Assembly: GCA_025506515.1 (NCBI GenBank)
Contig: CM046442.1
Location: 110,041,706-110,105,705 of the forward strand
Length of the DNA stretch: 64,000 nt
Source: Flaveria trinervia
Lineage: Eukaryota > Streptophyta > Magnoliopsida > Asterales > Asteraceae
Reading direction: 5' to 3'
Under the pieces are notes generated by a model that saw only the letters and a list, made by a program, of their open reading frames with translations, ran no database searches and was not told the DNA's origin. The position numbers were made by a program, and so were the translations under genes. Below, in pieces: positions 54,540-64,000 of the stretch (the stretch's first letter is position 1; every line of letters begins with the position of its first letter).

Positions 54540-55460
54540 AGTCTGGTTCAATCATGCGATTGAACCATACGACTGGGTTTAGTCGTTTGACCTAACATGC
54601 GACTAAATACAATCGGGTGACTTCTCATGCGACTGAGTTCAATCGGGTGACTGAGCCTTCGACTGGTTCAGTTGGCCGACGGAGCTCATACGCATTGTTT
54701 ATTCGGTCGACTGAGTCATTCGTCTAGCTCAGTCGTGCGATTGTAGTTCATCCGGGTGTCCAGTCGCATGAGCTACTGTTTGTTCGATTGAGGTTCAAAT
54801 TTTGAACAAATCTTAATATTAGACATCGTGGTTTGGCTCATTAGACTCGCAATAACCCTACTTAGCACCTAATAACCTTGATTTCAACATTTTAATTAGT
54901 TTTATTAGTTAATTTGTCCAACTAAGTTTTGGTTCTTGGTTAGGGCCGAATTCATTGATTTAGGGCACAAATCGACTGTGATTTATGTAGGTTGCACCGT
55001 ATTGTACCTGTATAACAACCAGAAATCGTCAGAATATTGATATTTGAAATCAAGTAAGGTCAGAAGAAATTTTGGCAGTGTAACGGCACTCTAGGCGATT
55101 TTAGGGCGATTGAGGGGTGATGAGAATATGCGATCGACGATAGCCCTATTTATACTGAATCTGGTTTCAATCGGGCGACTGGACCCATTCGCTCTTTTCA
55201 TTCGGGCGATTGGATCTCAGTCGTGCGATTGGTTCAGACGATCACCTTCAGTCGGCCGACTGGGTTTCAGTCGGGCGACTGACTCATTCGGACAACTCCA
55301 TTCGGGCGACTGGCTCAATCTTGTAAGCCATTCGTGTGAATGGTTCATACTCATGCTCCATTCAGTTGTCTAGTGCATAAGTATGGTCCAATCGTATGAC
55401 TGGTCTATACTCATGGTCCAGTCGTGCGAATGGATCATACTCATGGTTTTGACTTGATGA
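54540..55460. repeat. Array of CANTCG-NN-CGANTG motifs upstream of F aORF
   Basis: Two blocks (54540-54790 and 55160-55450) around a unique ~370-bp segment, the same two-block layout as G. Examples: tcagtcggccgactgg and cattcgggcgattgg. Confidence 0.87.
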
Positions 55461-57049
55461 CCATTTGACATTTAACCCCATTTAACTATTGATTAAACAT
55501 TTTAAGCATTCGATCATCTCAGACATGATCATTTTAACTTTGAAAACTTTTGATCACCTCAGTCGTGATCCTTTTAAGCAAAAACCACATTTTGTCACCT
55601 CAGACGCAACCCAATTAACATTTGAACACACGTTTGGTCACCTCAGACGTGACCCTTTTAAGTGATTAAATTCCAGATTGAATTCCACGACATAGTCCGA
55701 CATATAACTCTAAAGTGACTAAATGTTAAACCAAAACAAAAGAGCTAACATTAAAAGACAAAACTAAAGATGTTTTTGTGATTTTGTATGAGGTGGAAAT
55801 CCTAGGATAGAAATCTAACAGATTTATTTCTTGAACAAGCAGCTTCAAGTTATTTTAACATAAGTGGAACGATTCATTATGGAATCATACAGGAAATCAA
55901 CTCATTCAGGACGTGTTATCAAAATCATTTGATGCTAGATTCTTGTTTTCGTCGAGAGTCATCAGCAAACTAAGGAATCATACTAGTACTCTAAGACGCA
56001 CACATTTATTTGGACTTTCAAGAATTGCTGCCATGATGATTGTCGGTATACTTGTCCACTTAAATCCATACACAGACTTTTGACACAGATTAGTGATGGT
56101 TTAAGGTTTAATTATTTCAACAAGCATTTGTGGATCCCACGCTTATATGGTAATTAACATTCTTCAGGAGATTTTTGAGCGGTCTACAGGTATTTTAACA
56201 AGAAGAAACTATTCTTAGAGCTTTCAAAGAGAAGCCAAGCCTCAGGTCAGTGCCACCGCACAGCAGAGAGACGACAAACAATAATGAATTCTAGAATATC
56301 TAGGTTATGCTTATCCTCAGGTTAGTGCCACCGCACAACAGAGAGGCACATAACCTATCTTATTGTTTGAGCAATTTATGCTTTTTGCACAGATCGCACC
56401 AACAACATAGGTTATTAGTTTGATTGCTTTTTCATTTTTCATTATGTGCTTTGCTCATATTTTGGTCATCTGCACGCATTTGTGGCGTTTATTTGCTCGT
56501 CACCCCTTATTGGAACTCTGTTGATTGTGTTAACCAGGGATAATGTGATAACCCACAGCTTGTTGAACAACTTAGTTTGATCTTGAGATCACCAACGAGG
56601 TCTACTTATCTATTGTGTTGAATCTACCGACACATCATTTAGTGGTCTAGCACCCTCTAGGTCTACGTTCTTCATGTTACCTTAATAGCAGCTAGTTTTA
56701 CTATCATTTTTCTTTTATGTTGCTCAGACTTCTCCTACTTATACTTTGAATTTCGCATCTAATTCAATTTCATCTTTTAAAGTCCCAAATGCTTTGTTCC
56801 TGTGTACTATCATTTTCCATAGTCGTTGAATCGATATCTCAGATACGATCTCATTTCTTTTAGCTTGCCTGTCCTCCTCCCTCGTTCTTTTTAATACTAA
56901 CTTAACCTATTCTCCCCCTAAAATTCAAAAACCGTAAACGATTTGCGTTTTTAGGATTTAATAGGCGAAGAAATGAAATCAATAAAATAAATTAAATAAA
57001 ATAAACTAGAATAAAAGAAAATAAAAGAAAATGGACTTTACGCATCGGA
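55461..57049 (-). other. F spacer: two conserved boxes, internal polypurine tract
   Basis: No gene. Conserved boxes at 56239-56271 and 56315-56346 (minus sense). Internal polypurine-like TAGGGGGAGA at 56920-56911. Four imperfect gtcacctcagacgtgac-type repeats lie at 55520-55660; their G counterpart is at 29685-29770. Confidence 0.75.
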
Positions 57050-58719
57050 CTAAACATGTTCATCTTCTGGAATTACATCACTTTTGTTTTTAACACCGTT
57101 GACCTCTAACAGATATAGAAAACGTGGATTATCAAAGGCTTTTGTGTAGAGGTCAGCGCGTTGGAATCCGTATTTATTTTAACAACACCGATTAGATTCT
57201 TTTCAAAACAATCACGTATAAAGTGATATTTAATTCCAATGTGTTTGGTCTTAGGATGTTGGACAGGATTTTTAGTAACGGCTATTGCAATAGAATTATC
57301 AACAAATATAGGGGTGTTAGAAAATTTCAAACCGTAGTCCCGCATCTGCTGTTGAATCCAGATGATTTGAGAACAGCAGCTTGCCGCAATAACATATTCA
57401 GCTTCACAACTTGACAACGCAACTGATGTCTGCTTCTTACACTGCCACGTGACTAATCTTTTCCCAAAGAATTGACAACCTGCTGAGGTGGATTTGTAGT
57501 TCATCTTGCAGCCACCATAATCCGAGTCACTGTACGCGGTAAGCTCGAAGTCATCGTCATGAGGATACCACACCCAAGTATTGGTGTACCCTTCAGATGA
57601 GGTAGTGAGGTAGTGAGGTAGTGAGGTAGTGAGGTAGTGAGGTACATGAGGGATCCAATCATTCCTTGGTACATGGTGGCATCAACCAGATCACCATTCT
57701 CGTTGGGTGCTACATCGTGGTTTGTAGCAAGTGTAGTCCAGGCTGCGGAAGCATTCTCCATGTCAAACCAACTGAGAATATCCCCTACATACTTGGTCTG
57801 ATGGAGAAATATCCCCTTTGTTGTTTGATCCACCTGTAACCCGAGAAAGAACTTCATCTCTCCCATGGCACTCATTTCAATATCTGCCTTCATTACTGCT
57901 TTAAATTCTTTACATAAGTCTTCGTTCTTGGAATCGAAGATTATGTCATCAACATAAATCTGAACAAGCAGTAGATCACCATCCTTTTCTTTTATTAACA
58001 ACATACAGTCAATTACACCTCTACGAAATCCGTGTTTCACAAGGTGAGTTGAGAGTTTTTCATACCATGCTCTCGGGGCTTGGTGAAGCCCGTAGATATG
58101 GATCCTCAAATCCTTCATGTTGACTGACATACACTATTTCCCGGATTTCACCATGAAGAAATGCACTCTTTACATCCAATTGATAGACTTTAATATTCAT
58201 GTAAGAGGCATAGGCTAGGAAGATACGGATGGCTTCCATTCTCGCCATAGGTGCAAATACTTCATTGTAATCAATTCCCTCGAATTGTCGAAATCCTTGA
58301 ACTACAAGTCGAGCCTTGTTCCTGATGATGACACCTTGGTCATCTTTCTTACATTTCAAGACCCACTTGGTGCCAATGACCTTAGCACCTTTAGGTCTAT
58401 CTACCAATGTCCATACACCTAACTTCTTGAACTGAAGAAGTTCTTCTTGCATGGCACTCACCCATGCCTTATCGTTTAGGGCTTCACTGACGTATTTTGG
58501 CTCAAACTGAGACAGAAAACAGCGGTATGCACCATCGTGAAGATACCCCTTTTCCATTACCGAGGCATAATGAGATGAATACATCTGATTTCTTATCTGA
58601 ACAGATTTGACATCCCCAATGACATTGTCTAGAGGATGATAGACATTTAGGCGTGATCCAGGAGTGGTAGGAACAACTACCTCAGAATCAAGATTATGAA
58701 CATTTAGTTCCGTATCTTT
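57050..58719 (-). pseudogene. F linker, reverse transcriptase and RNase H
   Basis: 58584-58060: IGTKWVLKCKKDDQG, NKARLVVQGFRQFEGIDYNEVF, YQLDVKSAFLHGE. A frameshift at ~58100. 58130-57501: LHQAPRAWYEKLS, YVDDIIFDSK (intact), AMGEMKFFLGLQV, MIGSLMYLTT. Then five copies of ctcactac (57642-57597) replace ~110 bases of RNase H (SRPDIM... to RYLK). 57573-57106: YSDSDYGGC, EAEYVIAASCCSQ, FVDNSIAI. A late slip changes the tail; pol stop TAG at 57052-57050. Confidence 0.9.
57597..57642 (-). repeat. (ctcactac)5 repeat at a deletion in F RNase H
   Basis: Five copies of the 8-mer on the minus strand exactly at the deletion joint; the seed ctcact is present in G at that point (27671 onward). Confidence 0.88.
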
Positions 58720-59327
58720 GCCTTATGAGACTTCTTTGTCTGTTTGCCTTTCTTGCACGCGACACAAAAATCCGAGAGTTGGAAGTTCTTGACATTGACT
58801 CCTCACACTAGGTCATTCTAGATCAAGTGGTTCATCTTTCGTGGATTGATGTGCCCCATTCTCCTATGCCAAGTGATAGAATTTTTCTCAGTAGCTTTTG
58901 ACAAGAAGTACTGAACTTGATGATCCATTGTGGAGGCCTTTCATAGATGCAAGACGTAAAGATCGTTATATCTTGAGGCTGACATTAAGACTTGGTCCTC
59001 CGGAATCATATAGTCCTTTTTCAGGACATAGCACTTCTTATTGTCGAAAACTACCTTAAATCCCTTGTCACATATTTGGGAAATAGAAAGCAAATTACTT
59101 TGAAGTTGTTGAACATAGTTTACCTTGTCTAACTTTACTTTCTGGTTCCCTACTTCCCCTTGAGCTGTGATGTACCCTCCTTTGTTTCCAACAAAAGAAA
59201 CATGACCTCCTTTGATTTGTTTGACGTTTGATAGGAGTGCCTGATTTCCAGTCATGTGCCTTGATGCTCCGCTATCTACAATCCAAGTGTTTGTTTCAGC
59301 ACTATAGCGAACACTCTGCACATTCAA
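58720..59327 (-). pseudogene. F protease and integrase zinc domain (IN core deleted)
   Basis: 59327-58941: WIVDSGASRHMTGNQALL (PR), then VSFVGNKGGYITAQGEVGN and YVLKKDYMIPEDQVLM. A slip at ~58940, then MGHINPRKMNHL and FCVACKKGKQTKKSHK. At ~58718 the text jumps to the linker before RT, so all of the D,D,E core is missing. Confidence 0.88.
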
Positions 59328-59513
59328 TTGAAAACATTAGTTAAGGTGAGGGACCCAAGCCTTAACCGGCTTTGGTTTCCCAGAGGCATCACACATAAAA
59401 AATTCTACCCATTGTCCATTAGAGGGTGTGAGAAGATCAATTGTCTTCTTGTTCTCATTACCAGACATATACTTTTCTTTCCATAAGCTAGCTTTGTGTA
59501 AGGCCTGTTTGTG

Positions 59514-62149
59514 TTAAACAGACGACTGGCTGATAGGTTGAACTTTAAGTTCACTGACTCTTTTTGGTGGAGTCATGGAGCTTCTTTTGGAAGAGCTTGC
59601 TTTAGTGTCATAAAGTTCAATCTTTTTCTTTGGCGTCTGATAATAAGGACAATAAGACGCTATGTGCCCATACTTTCCACAGTTGTAGCATAATCTGCTT
59701 TCAACTTGACGATTTAACTGTTTCAGTGGAGAAGTGTGTGACACACGTGTGACTTTATCCTGTCTGGGTTTTGACACTTCTTGTTTAGATGTTTTATCTT
59801 GTTTAACAAAATTAATTGTTTGAATATTGTTAACATCTTTTCCCTTTTGTTTATTTGGACTTAGACATGAAGCACGTGACTGGTTAATTTGTTTGGTATT
59901 TCTTGGTTCAGAAATAGATTTTGTTGAACCAGACTTTATTTTAACCTTTTCAAATTGTTCGTCCAGATCAACACAAGACATTTTACCTTTTGATTTTGGA
60001 GTGGCATCCTTTTGTTTAGTGAGAGATTCATTTGGTTTACATGTGGAATCTGGATCACTTACAAGAGGAGTGGACACCACATGATCCTTGATTGGGTTAG
60101 TATTTATTGGTTTACTTTTGGTATTTATCAAGGTCTCATGTGGTGGTGGTACCATTTTATATCCCAAACCCTCCCCATTGTTGCGCTCTCTCACTAAGTG
60201 TTGGACAATATGAGAAGAACTTGTCCAACTACGCCGTTTTTGTTTTAATGAATTTACTTCTACCTCTAAAACTGCTTTTTGTATCTTAGTGTCTTCTAGG
60301 GAGCTTAGATAGAACTTAATGACATTAGCTTGGTTAAAAGCTACAACTTCAGTTTCCCTAAGTTGTTTATTCAAAAGTTCTATCTTTTCTTTATAGGTGT
60401 GCTTATTTTGTTTAAAGACACTATTTGCTTCTGTGCATAGTTGTAAGTCCTTTACTAAGTTATCATTATGGTCTAATAACCTAGCAAATTTCAAATCAAT
60501 GCTTTCCTTAAATTTATTACAATCAGAACAAGCATGATTATTGAAAATTTGAGTAGTGGTACTTACCTGAGAGGGTGAGGTTGAATCAGCCATCAAAGCT
60601 GTATCTGATTTTTCTGGTTCTGGTGATTCTGAACTTGTGGAACTTGTCCCTTCTTCAGGCAGGTGATCAACCAAAGTTGCAGTTTCATCAACGTTTGACA
60701 TCACGAGTTCCACTGCAATATCACCTTCGCTTGCTGAGTCGTCATCTAGATCCTCAACACTAGCAATGTTGGATTCTCCCGGAGACACAAACCGAAAGCT
60801 CTAATGTTGTCATTCGTCATCGTGAGCAGTCAAGGCTTTAGGATCCTTGCTTGATGAAGTAGGACTGCTTGTGGGTTTATCCTGACAATTGAAGGATGAA
60901 AATGGATTCTATTTCCTGTCTTCTTGGGCTTCACACACTCACGTTTGAAGTGCCCCTTTTCCCCACAGTTGAAGCAGGTCACTTTGGTATTGTCAAAACC
61001 AAAATTTGTGTCCTTGGTAGCAATCAAATTCTGTCCGGTCTTCTTGACAAACTTCTTAGCTCTCCCAACAATATTTGCTAAGGCCCACATGATGTCCATT
61101 CTCTCCAGCTCTGTCTCGTCTACCTACTCGTAGTCCTCATCTGCTATATGACAGTTCCCAATCTTCCCAGCAACTAGTCCGTCATAGGAGTGAACGACCG
61201 CTGCTAAGAGATCCATGTGCTCCTTTGCTACTTCCACTGTAACATTCCCGAGATTCCCAGTCTTCACTTTTGTAGCATTGGCTTTAGGTGCTATGTATTG
61301 AGTACAAGACGACCCTGACGTGTTAGATCCTGAAGTGGTAGCCTGAGGTGGAGCAGCTGAACTCGACAAAAATACCGTTTGAAGTGGTGCTCCAAACATT
61401 TTGGCTTGTGGATTTGAATTGTACAGGATTCTGATCATATGAAAACTTTTAGGCCTTGTACTTCATCCTCAACTCTTCCTCTCTCAGTTTTAGAATGAAG
61501 TCGTTGATATCTAACTTCGCCAGCATATCATTCTATCTTAGGTTGGAAACAAACGAACTCCACTTCTCAGGCAACCCATCTGCAAAATTTGAAACTTTTT
61601 CTTCCATAGATGTGGTGACTCCATAAGTGTGCAGCTCACTCATCAAATGGTAGAACCATCAATGACGTCGTTTAAGCTCTCCTTTCTCATTGACGAGAAG
61701 TTGTCAAACTCCTTTTTCAACGCTTTAGCCTTTAGAGCTTTTAACGATGCATTTCCATCATACCTCTTTTCCAATGCATCCCACAGCTTCTTAGCTTGCT
61801 TGTTCTCAGAAAATTGATGGAAGATGTCCTTAGGAATTGACTGAGTCAACAACTCATATACTTCCTTCTCTGCATTGTACTTTACCTTTTGGCCGTCAGT
61901 CATACCGCTTAAGGTGAGTTTGACTCCATCTGCACCTACAAGCATACTATATCCTGTCTCTATCGACTCCCATAGATTGGGATCTACTCCATTTAAGTAA
62001 ATCTCAAATCTTTTCTTCCATTGTGGGTAATCATCTAACGTTATAAGCTTAGGGGGCTTGTTATGATTTCCCACTTCATTTTCTAGAAGCAACAGATTTT
62101 GAATCCTGGAGTCCTTTCTCGCGGTGAACGCTGAATATTGATGATCCAT
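59514..62149 (-). pseudogene. F gag with two CCHC knuckles
   Basis: ATG at 62149 (MDHQYSAFTARKDSRIQ). 62149-61643 is the N-terminal UBN2 part, 61438-61124 the middle, 61099-60830 has CFNCGEKGHFKREC, and 60788-59514 (424 codons, open) has the coiled coil and CYNCGKYGHIASYC. Frameshifts at ~61640, ~61440 and ~61110 and a stop at ~60800. A donor-like CAG|GTAAGT lies at 60569-60561 (minus). Confidence 0.9.
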
Positions 62150-62157
62150 TACTAATT

Positions 62158-62628
62158 ACTTTGAACTTTGGAACAAAGTGTTTTACTTGTGTGAATGAAG
62201 GTGTGCGATTGGATAGCTCGTGCGATTGAACAATGCGAATGGCTCAAACATGTGAATGAACCAATGCGAATGAATCAATCGTGCGAATGGATAGGTGCGG
62301 ATGAACAATGCGAATAGACAGTTCAGTCGTACGAATTGGTACGAATGAGTCCAATCGTGCTTATGAGGGATGCGTATGGATTTAGTCGTGCGATTGAGTC
62401 AATCGTGCGACTGAAGCTGCTGAATCTTGAGATTTCGAAAGTTTAAGGTATTTTGATGCAAAAACACGAATTTCTCAAGAACCCTAATTTCCGTATGCCG
62501 GAAAAATGTTAACTTTATGACATGGAGACGTCCAAAACAATGTTTGACACAAAAAGATTGCGTTTTTGTGTGAAAAACACAGTTTTTATATCAAAATCGA
62601 TTGAATCACACGTAAATCAAGAGCCAAA
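62158..62628 (-). other. F leader with palindrome motifs
   Basis: Untranslated. 62195-62415 holds about fifteen gtgcgattga, gtgcgactga and gcgaatgg sites. Nothing else seen. Confidence 0.8.
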
Positions 62629-62640
62629 GCTCTAATACCA
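62629..62640 (-). promoter_or_regulatory. F primer binding site (initiator Met tRNA)
   Basis: Minus strand TGGTATTAGAGC; one change (C to T) from the standard site. Confidence 0.92.
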
Positions 62641-62642
62641 CT

Positions 62643-63380
62643 TGTTAGGGACCGTGTAATGGACAGAGTACTAACTGATTCACGTGTATACCAACTCAAA
62701 TAGTGCAGAATCCTATTTGATTGGCGATGCAATCAGTGAGAATGTTAACCCGATCGATATAAGATTAAACTAAATGTTAAGAACGAATAGAAATCGATCA
62801 AGAATGATCTATGAACTTAGAATGGCTTTCTTGGACGTCTTGATGGCTAGGGTATGAGTAGGAGTCGAAATATTGAAAGTGTTACGTTTTTCACGAATTA
62901 ATAGGTTAGGGTTACTCATTCATGCGACTGAACCATTAGCATGGTTTAGTCGTGCGACTGAGTCATGCGGTTGATCCATTCGCATGACTGAGTGTTCAGT
63001 CGTGCGACTGACTCAATCTCATGTCATAATTGTGCGACTGATCCAGTCTCCTGGTTCAGTTATGCGACTGGTTCATTAGCATGAAGTTGTTCATGCGTAT
63101 GGTCCATTAGCATGGGCCATTCGCATGAGAACTACATATGACTAAGTTTGAATATGTTTCTCAATCATTCTTTGACTATGATCTATTCAAACAACCACAA
63201 ACCTATATAGTTGGTTCAATATGCGTTAATAAATGATTAACATTAAAAATACACTGAAACATTAAACATTAAGATCAACAACCACATATTATGTTTCATT
63301 CAACTCATACGTTTCATTACATTTAGGACATGACATACATATTACATTAAGATCGTAAACTAGGTACATATGGATCAACT
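62643..63380 (-). repeat. F 5' LTR (738 bp), TATA box lost
   Basis: Same ends as the 3' copy, except the outer terminal base (…GATCAACT on the plus strand instead of …CAACA). A ~9-bp deletion at ~62901 removes the TATAAATA present in the 3' LTR. Followed by GAATT (63381-63385). Confidence 0.94.
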
Positions 63381-63385
63381 GAATT

Positions 63386-63752
63386 TAAAGTTTTTGATCC
63401 TATGGAGCTTTTCAGTTTATGCGATGAAGATTTGGTGTTGTTGTGTGAGAATCACATAAAGGCTGGGGCTGGGGAAGAGACTCGAAAAGAAGCAAGTCTC
63501 TTTATGAATGTAGCTAACAAGATCAAAGGGGTGAGGGTAGAGGTGAAGATTTTAGCCGAGAGAGTAAGGGCCCAAGACGACCTAAACATGGATATACAAG
63601 ATTTGGCCAAGCAGTTTGAGAGGGCAAGTGCTCATCCCGAAGGGGCTAGTGATGCAGGAAGAAACCATGGAGAATCATGTGCTGAAGCTTCTGGGGGAGT
63701 TGTTGCAGGAGATGCTGAAGATTAATCTAAGGCAACAAAGGTCACTGGAGCT
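63386..63752 (+). pseudogene. E aORF, C-terminal part after the F insertion
   Basis: KVFDPMELFSLCDEDLVLL (G: VFDPMWLTNLSANDVYTLY), then a helical stretch to 63725, with an overlapping frame (63616-63855) showing MENHVLKLLGELLQEMLK. The end of the ORF, the polypurine tract and the first part of the LTR are deleted. Confidence 0.82.
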
Positions 63753-63986
63753 GAAAAGACTAATCAACCCTAATCGATTATCATTGTTGCAAGTTACCAT
63801 TTCAAAGCAGTTAATACACAAAATTATCCTTGTGCTTTATGTTATTGATTGTTGATGATCATTGTCTTATTATGAATGAGTTCTTATTGTGTTCAATCCT
63901 TTTAGTTATTGTTGTTTAGCATATTTGTTGGATATTAAACGATTCTTAATATCATTTGCACTGTAATACGATCACATGGACCAACA
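63753..63986 (+). repeat. E 3' LTR remnant (~234 bp)
   Basis: Matches 42683-42900 with few changes and ends GGACCAACA. The U3 part with the CGAAACT motifs is missing. Confidence 0.9.
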
Positions 63987-64000
63987 GGGGTTCATTAGAC
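63987..64000 (+). pseudogene. Gypsy K reverse transcriptase resumes
   Basis: GGGGT duplication, then ttcattagac, which continues the RT codons (GFIR) from 42379. The rest is outside the window. Confidence 0.85.

Larger units (their letters stand above)
50312..63380 (-). mobile_element. Element F: Ty1/copia of the G family, nested in E, IN core deleted
   Basis: Minus strand: 5' LTR 62643-63380, primer site, leader, gag, PR, RT, RNase H, spacer, two-exon aORF, polypurine tract, 3' LTR 50312-51058; GAATT duplications. Coding text follows G closely. By eye its LTRs differ more than those of G or I. Confidence 0.95.
42380..63986 (+). mobile_element. Element E: Ty1/copia with aORF, in gypsy K, split by F
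   Basis: 21.6 kb including F (50312-63380, plus a 5-bp duplication). Its own ~8.5 kb: 5' LTR, degenerate primer site, IN-RT-RNase H (gag and PR missing), spacer with conserved box and GCGAAACT array, aORF, remnant of the 3' LTR. GGGGT duplication on both sides. A separate family from G/I/F and D. Confidence 0.92.

Overview
This is a piece of a large, repeat-rich plant nuclear genome, probably a eudicot. No host gene, rRNA or tRNA gene is visible. Almost all of the 64 kb is LTR retrotransposons inserted into one another. Most are Ty1/copia elements of the large SIRE/Maximus-like type, with initiator-Met tRNA primer sites, gag-PR-IN-RT-RNaseH order and an additional open reading frame (aORF) between pol and the 3' LTR. 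Smaller pieces are Ty3/gypsy chromovirus (Tekay/Del-like, with chromodomain integrase). The species cannot be read from the sequence; an asterid such as a composite is a guess from the abundance of aORF-bearing SIRE-type elements.

Layout. (1) 1-14095, minus strand: element D (copia), cut by the left edge; aORF at 1-3123, palindrome array, pol, gag, PBS 13137-13148, 5' LTR 13151-14095. A 5'-truncated gypsy piece (7907-10873, intact integrase ORF plus one LTR) sits inside its gag. (2) 14096-14440: AT-rich spacer with a hairpin and a microsatellite. (3) 14440-39365, plus strand: remains of copia element H, split by element G (15120-34918, target-site duplication TTCAT), itself split by element I (20419-26406, duplication AGTAG). 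(4) 39366-42379: a gypsy LTR cut short at its 3' end, a minus-strand LTR-like relic (J), and the start of a gypsy reverse transcriptase (K). (5) 42380-63986, plus strand: copia element E, inserted in K's RT (duplication GGGGT) and split by minus-strand element F (50312-63380, duplication GAATT). K's RT resumes at 63987. Four insertions are therefore closed exactly by 5-bp duplications.

No copia copy is complete, and each has lost something different: H has lost PR and the IN core, I all of pol, F the IN core, E gag and PR. G is the most complete but carries frameshifts. G, I and F are one family; H resembles D in gag; D and E are separate families.

The most interesting signal is a module repeated in different families. 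Each has its own short palindromic motif, found in dense clusters both in the LTR and in the spacer before the aORF: CANTCG-NN-CGANTG in G/I/F, CAGTAGTT/AACTACTG in D, CGAAACT-NN-AGTTTCG in E. In G, F and E a strong 3' splice site lies 4-6 nt before the aORF ATG. In G, I and F the aORF is interrupted by a 145-148-nt AT-rich GT-AG intron that rejoins the two halves in frame. The pol-aORF spacer also holds an internal copy of the polypurine tract and a conserved ~30-bp box present once in G, twice in F and three times in E. One hypothesis is that the aORF product recognises its own family's motif, in the way VANC proteins of VANDAL transposons do. The gypsy LTRs here carry the same motif as G/I/F, including a 19-bp exact match, although they belong to a different superfamily.
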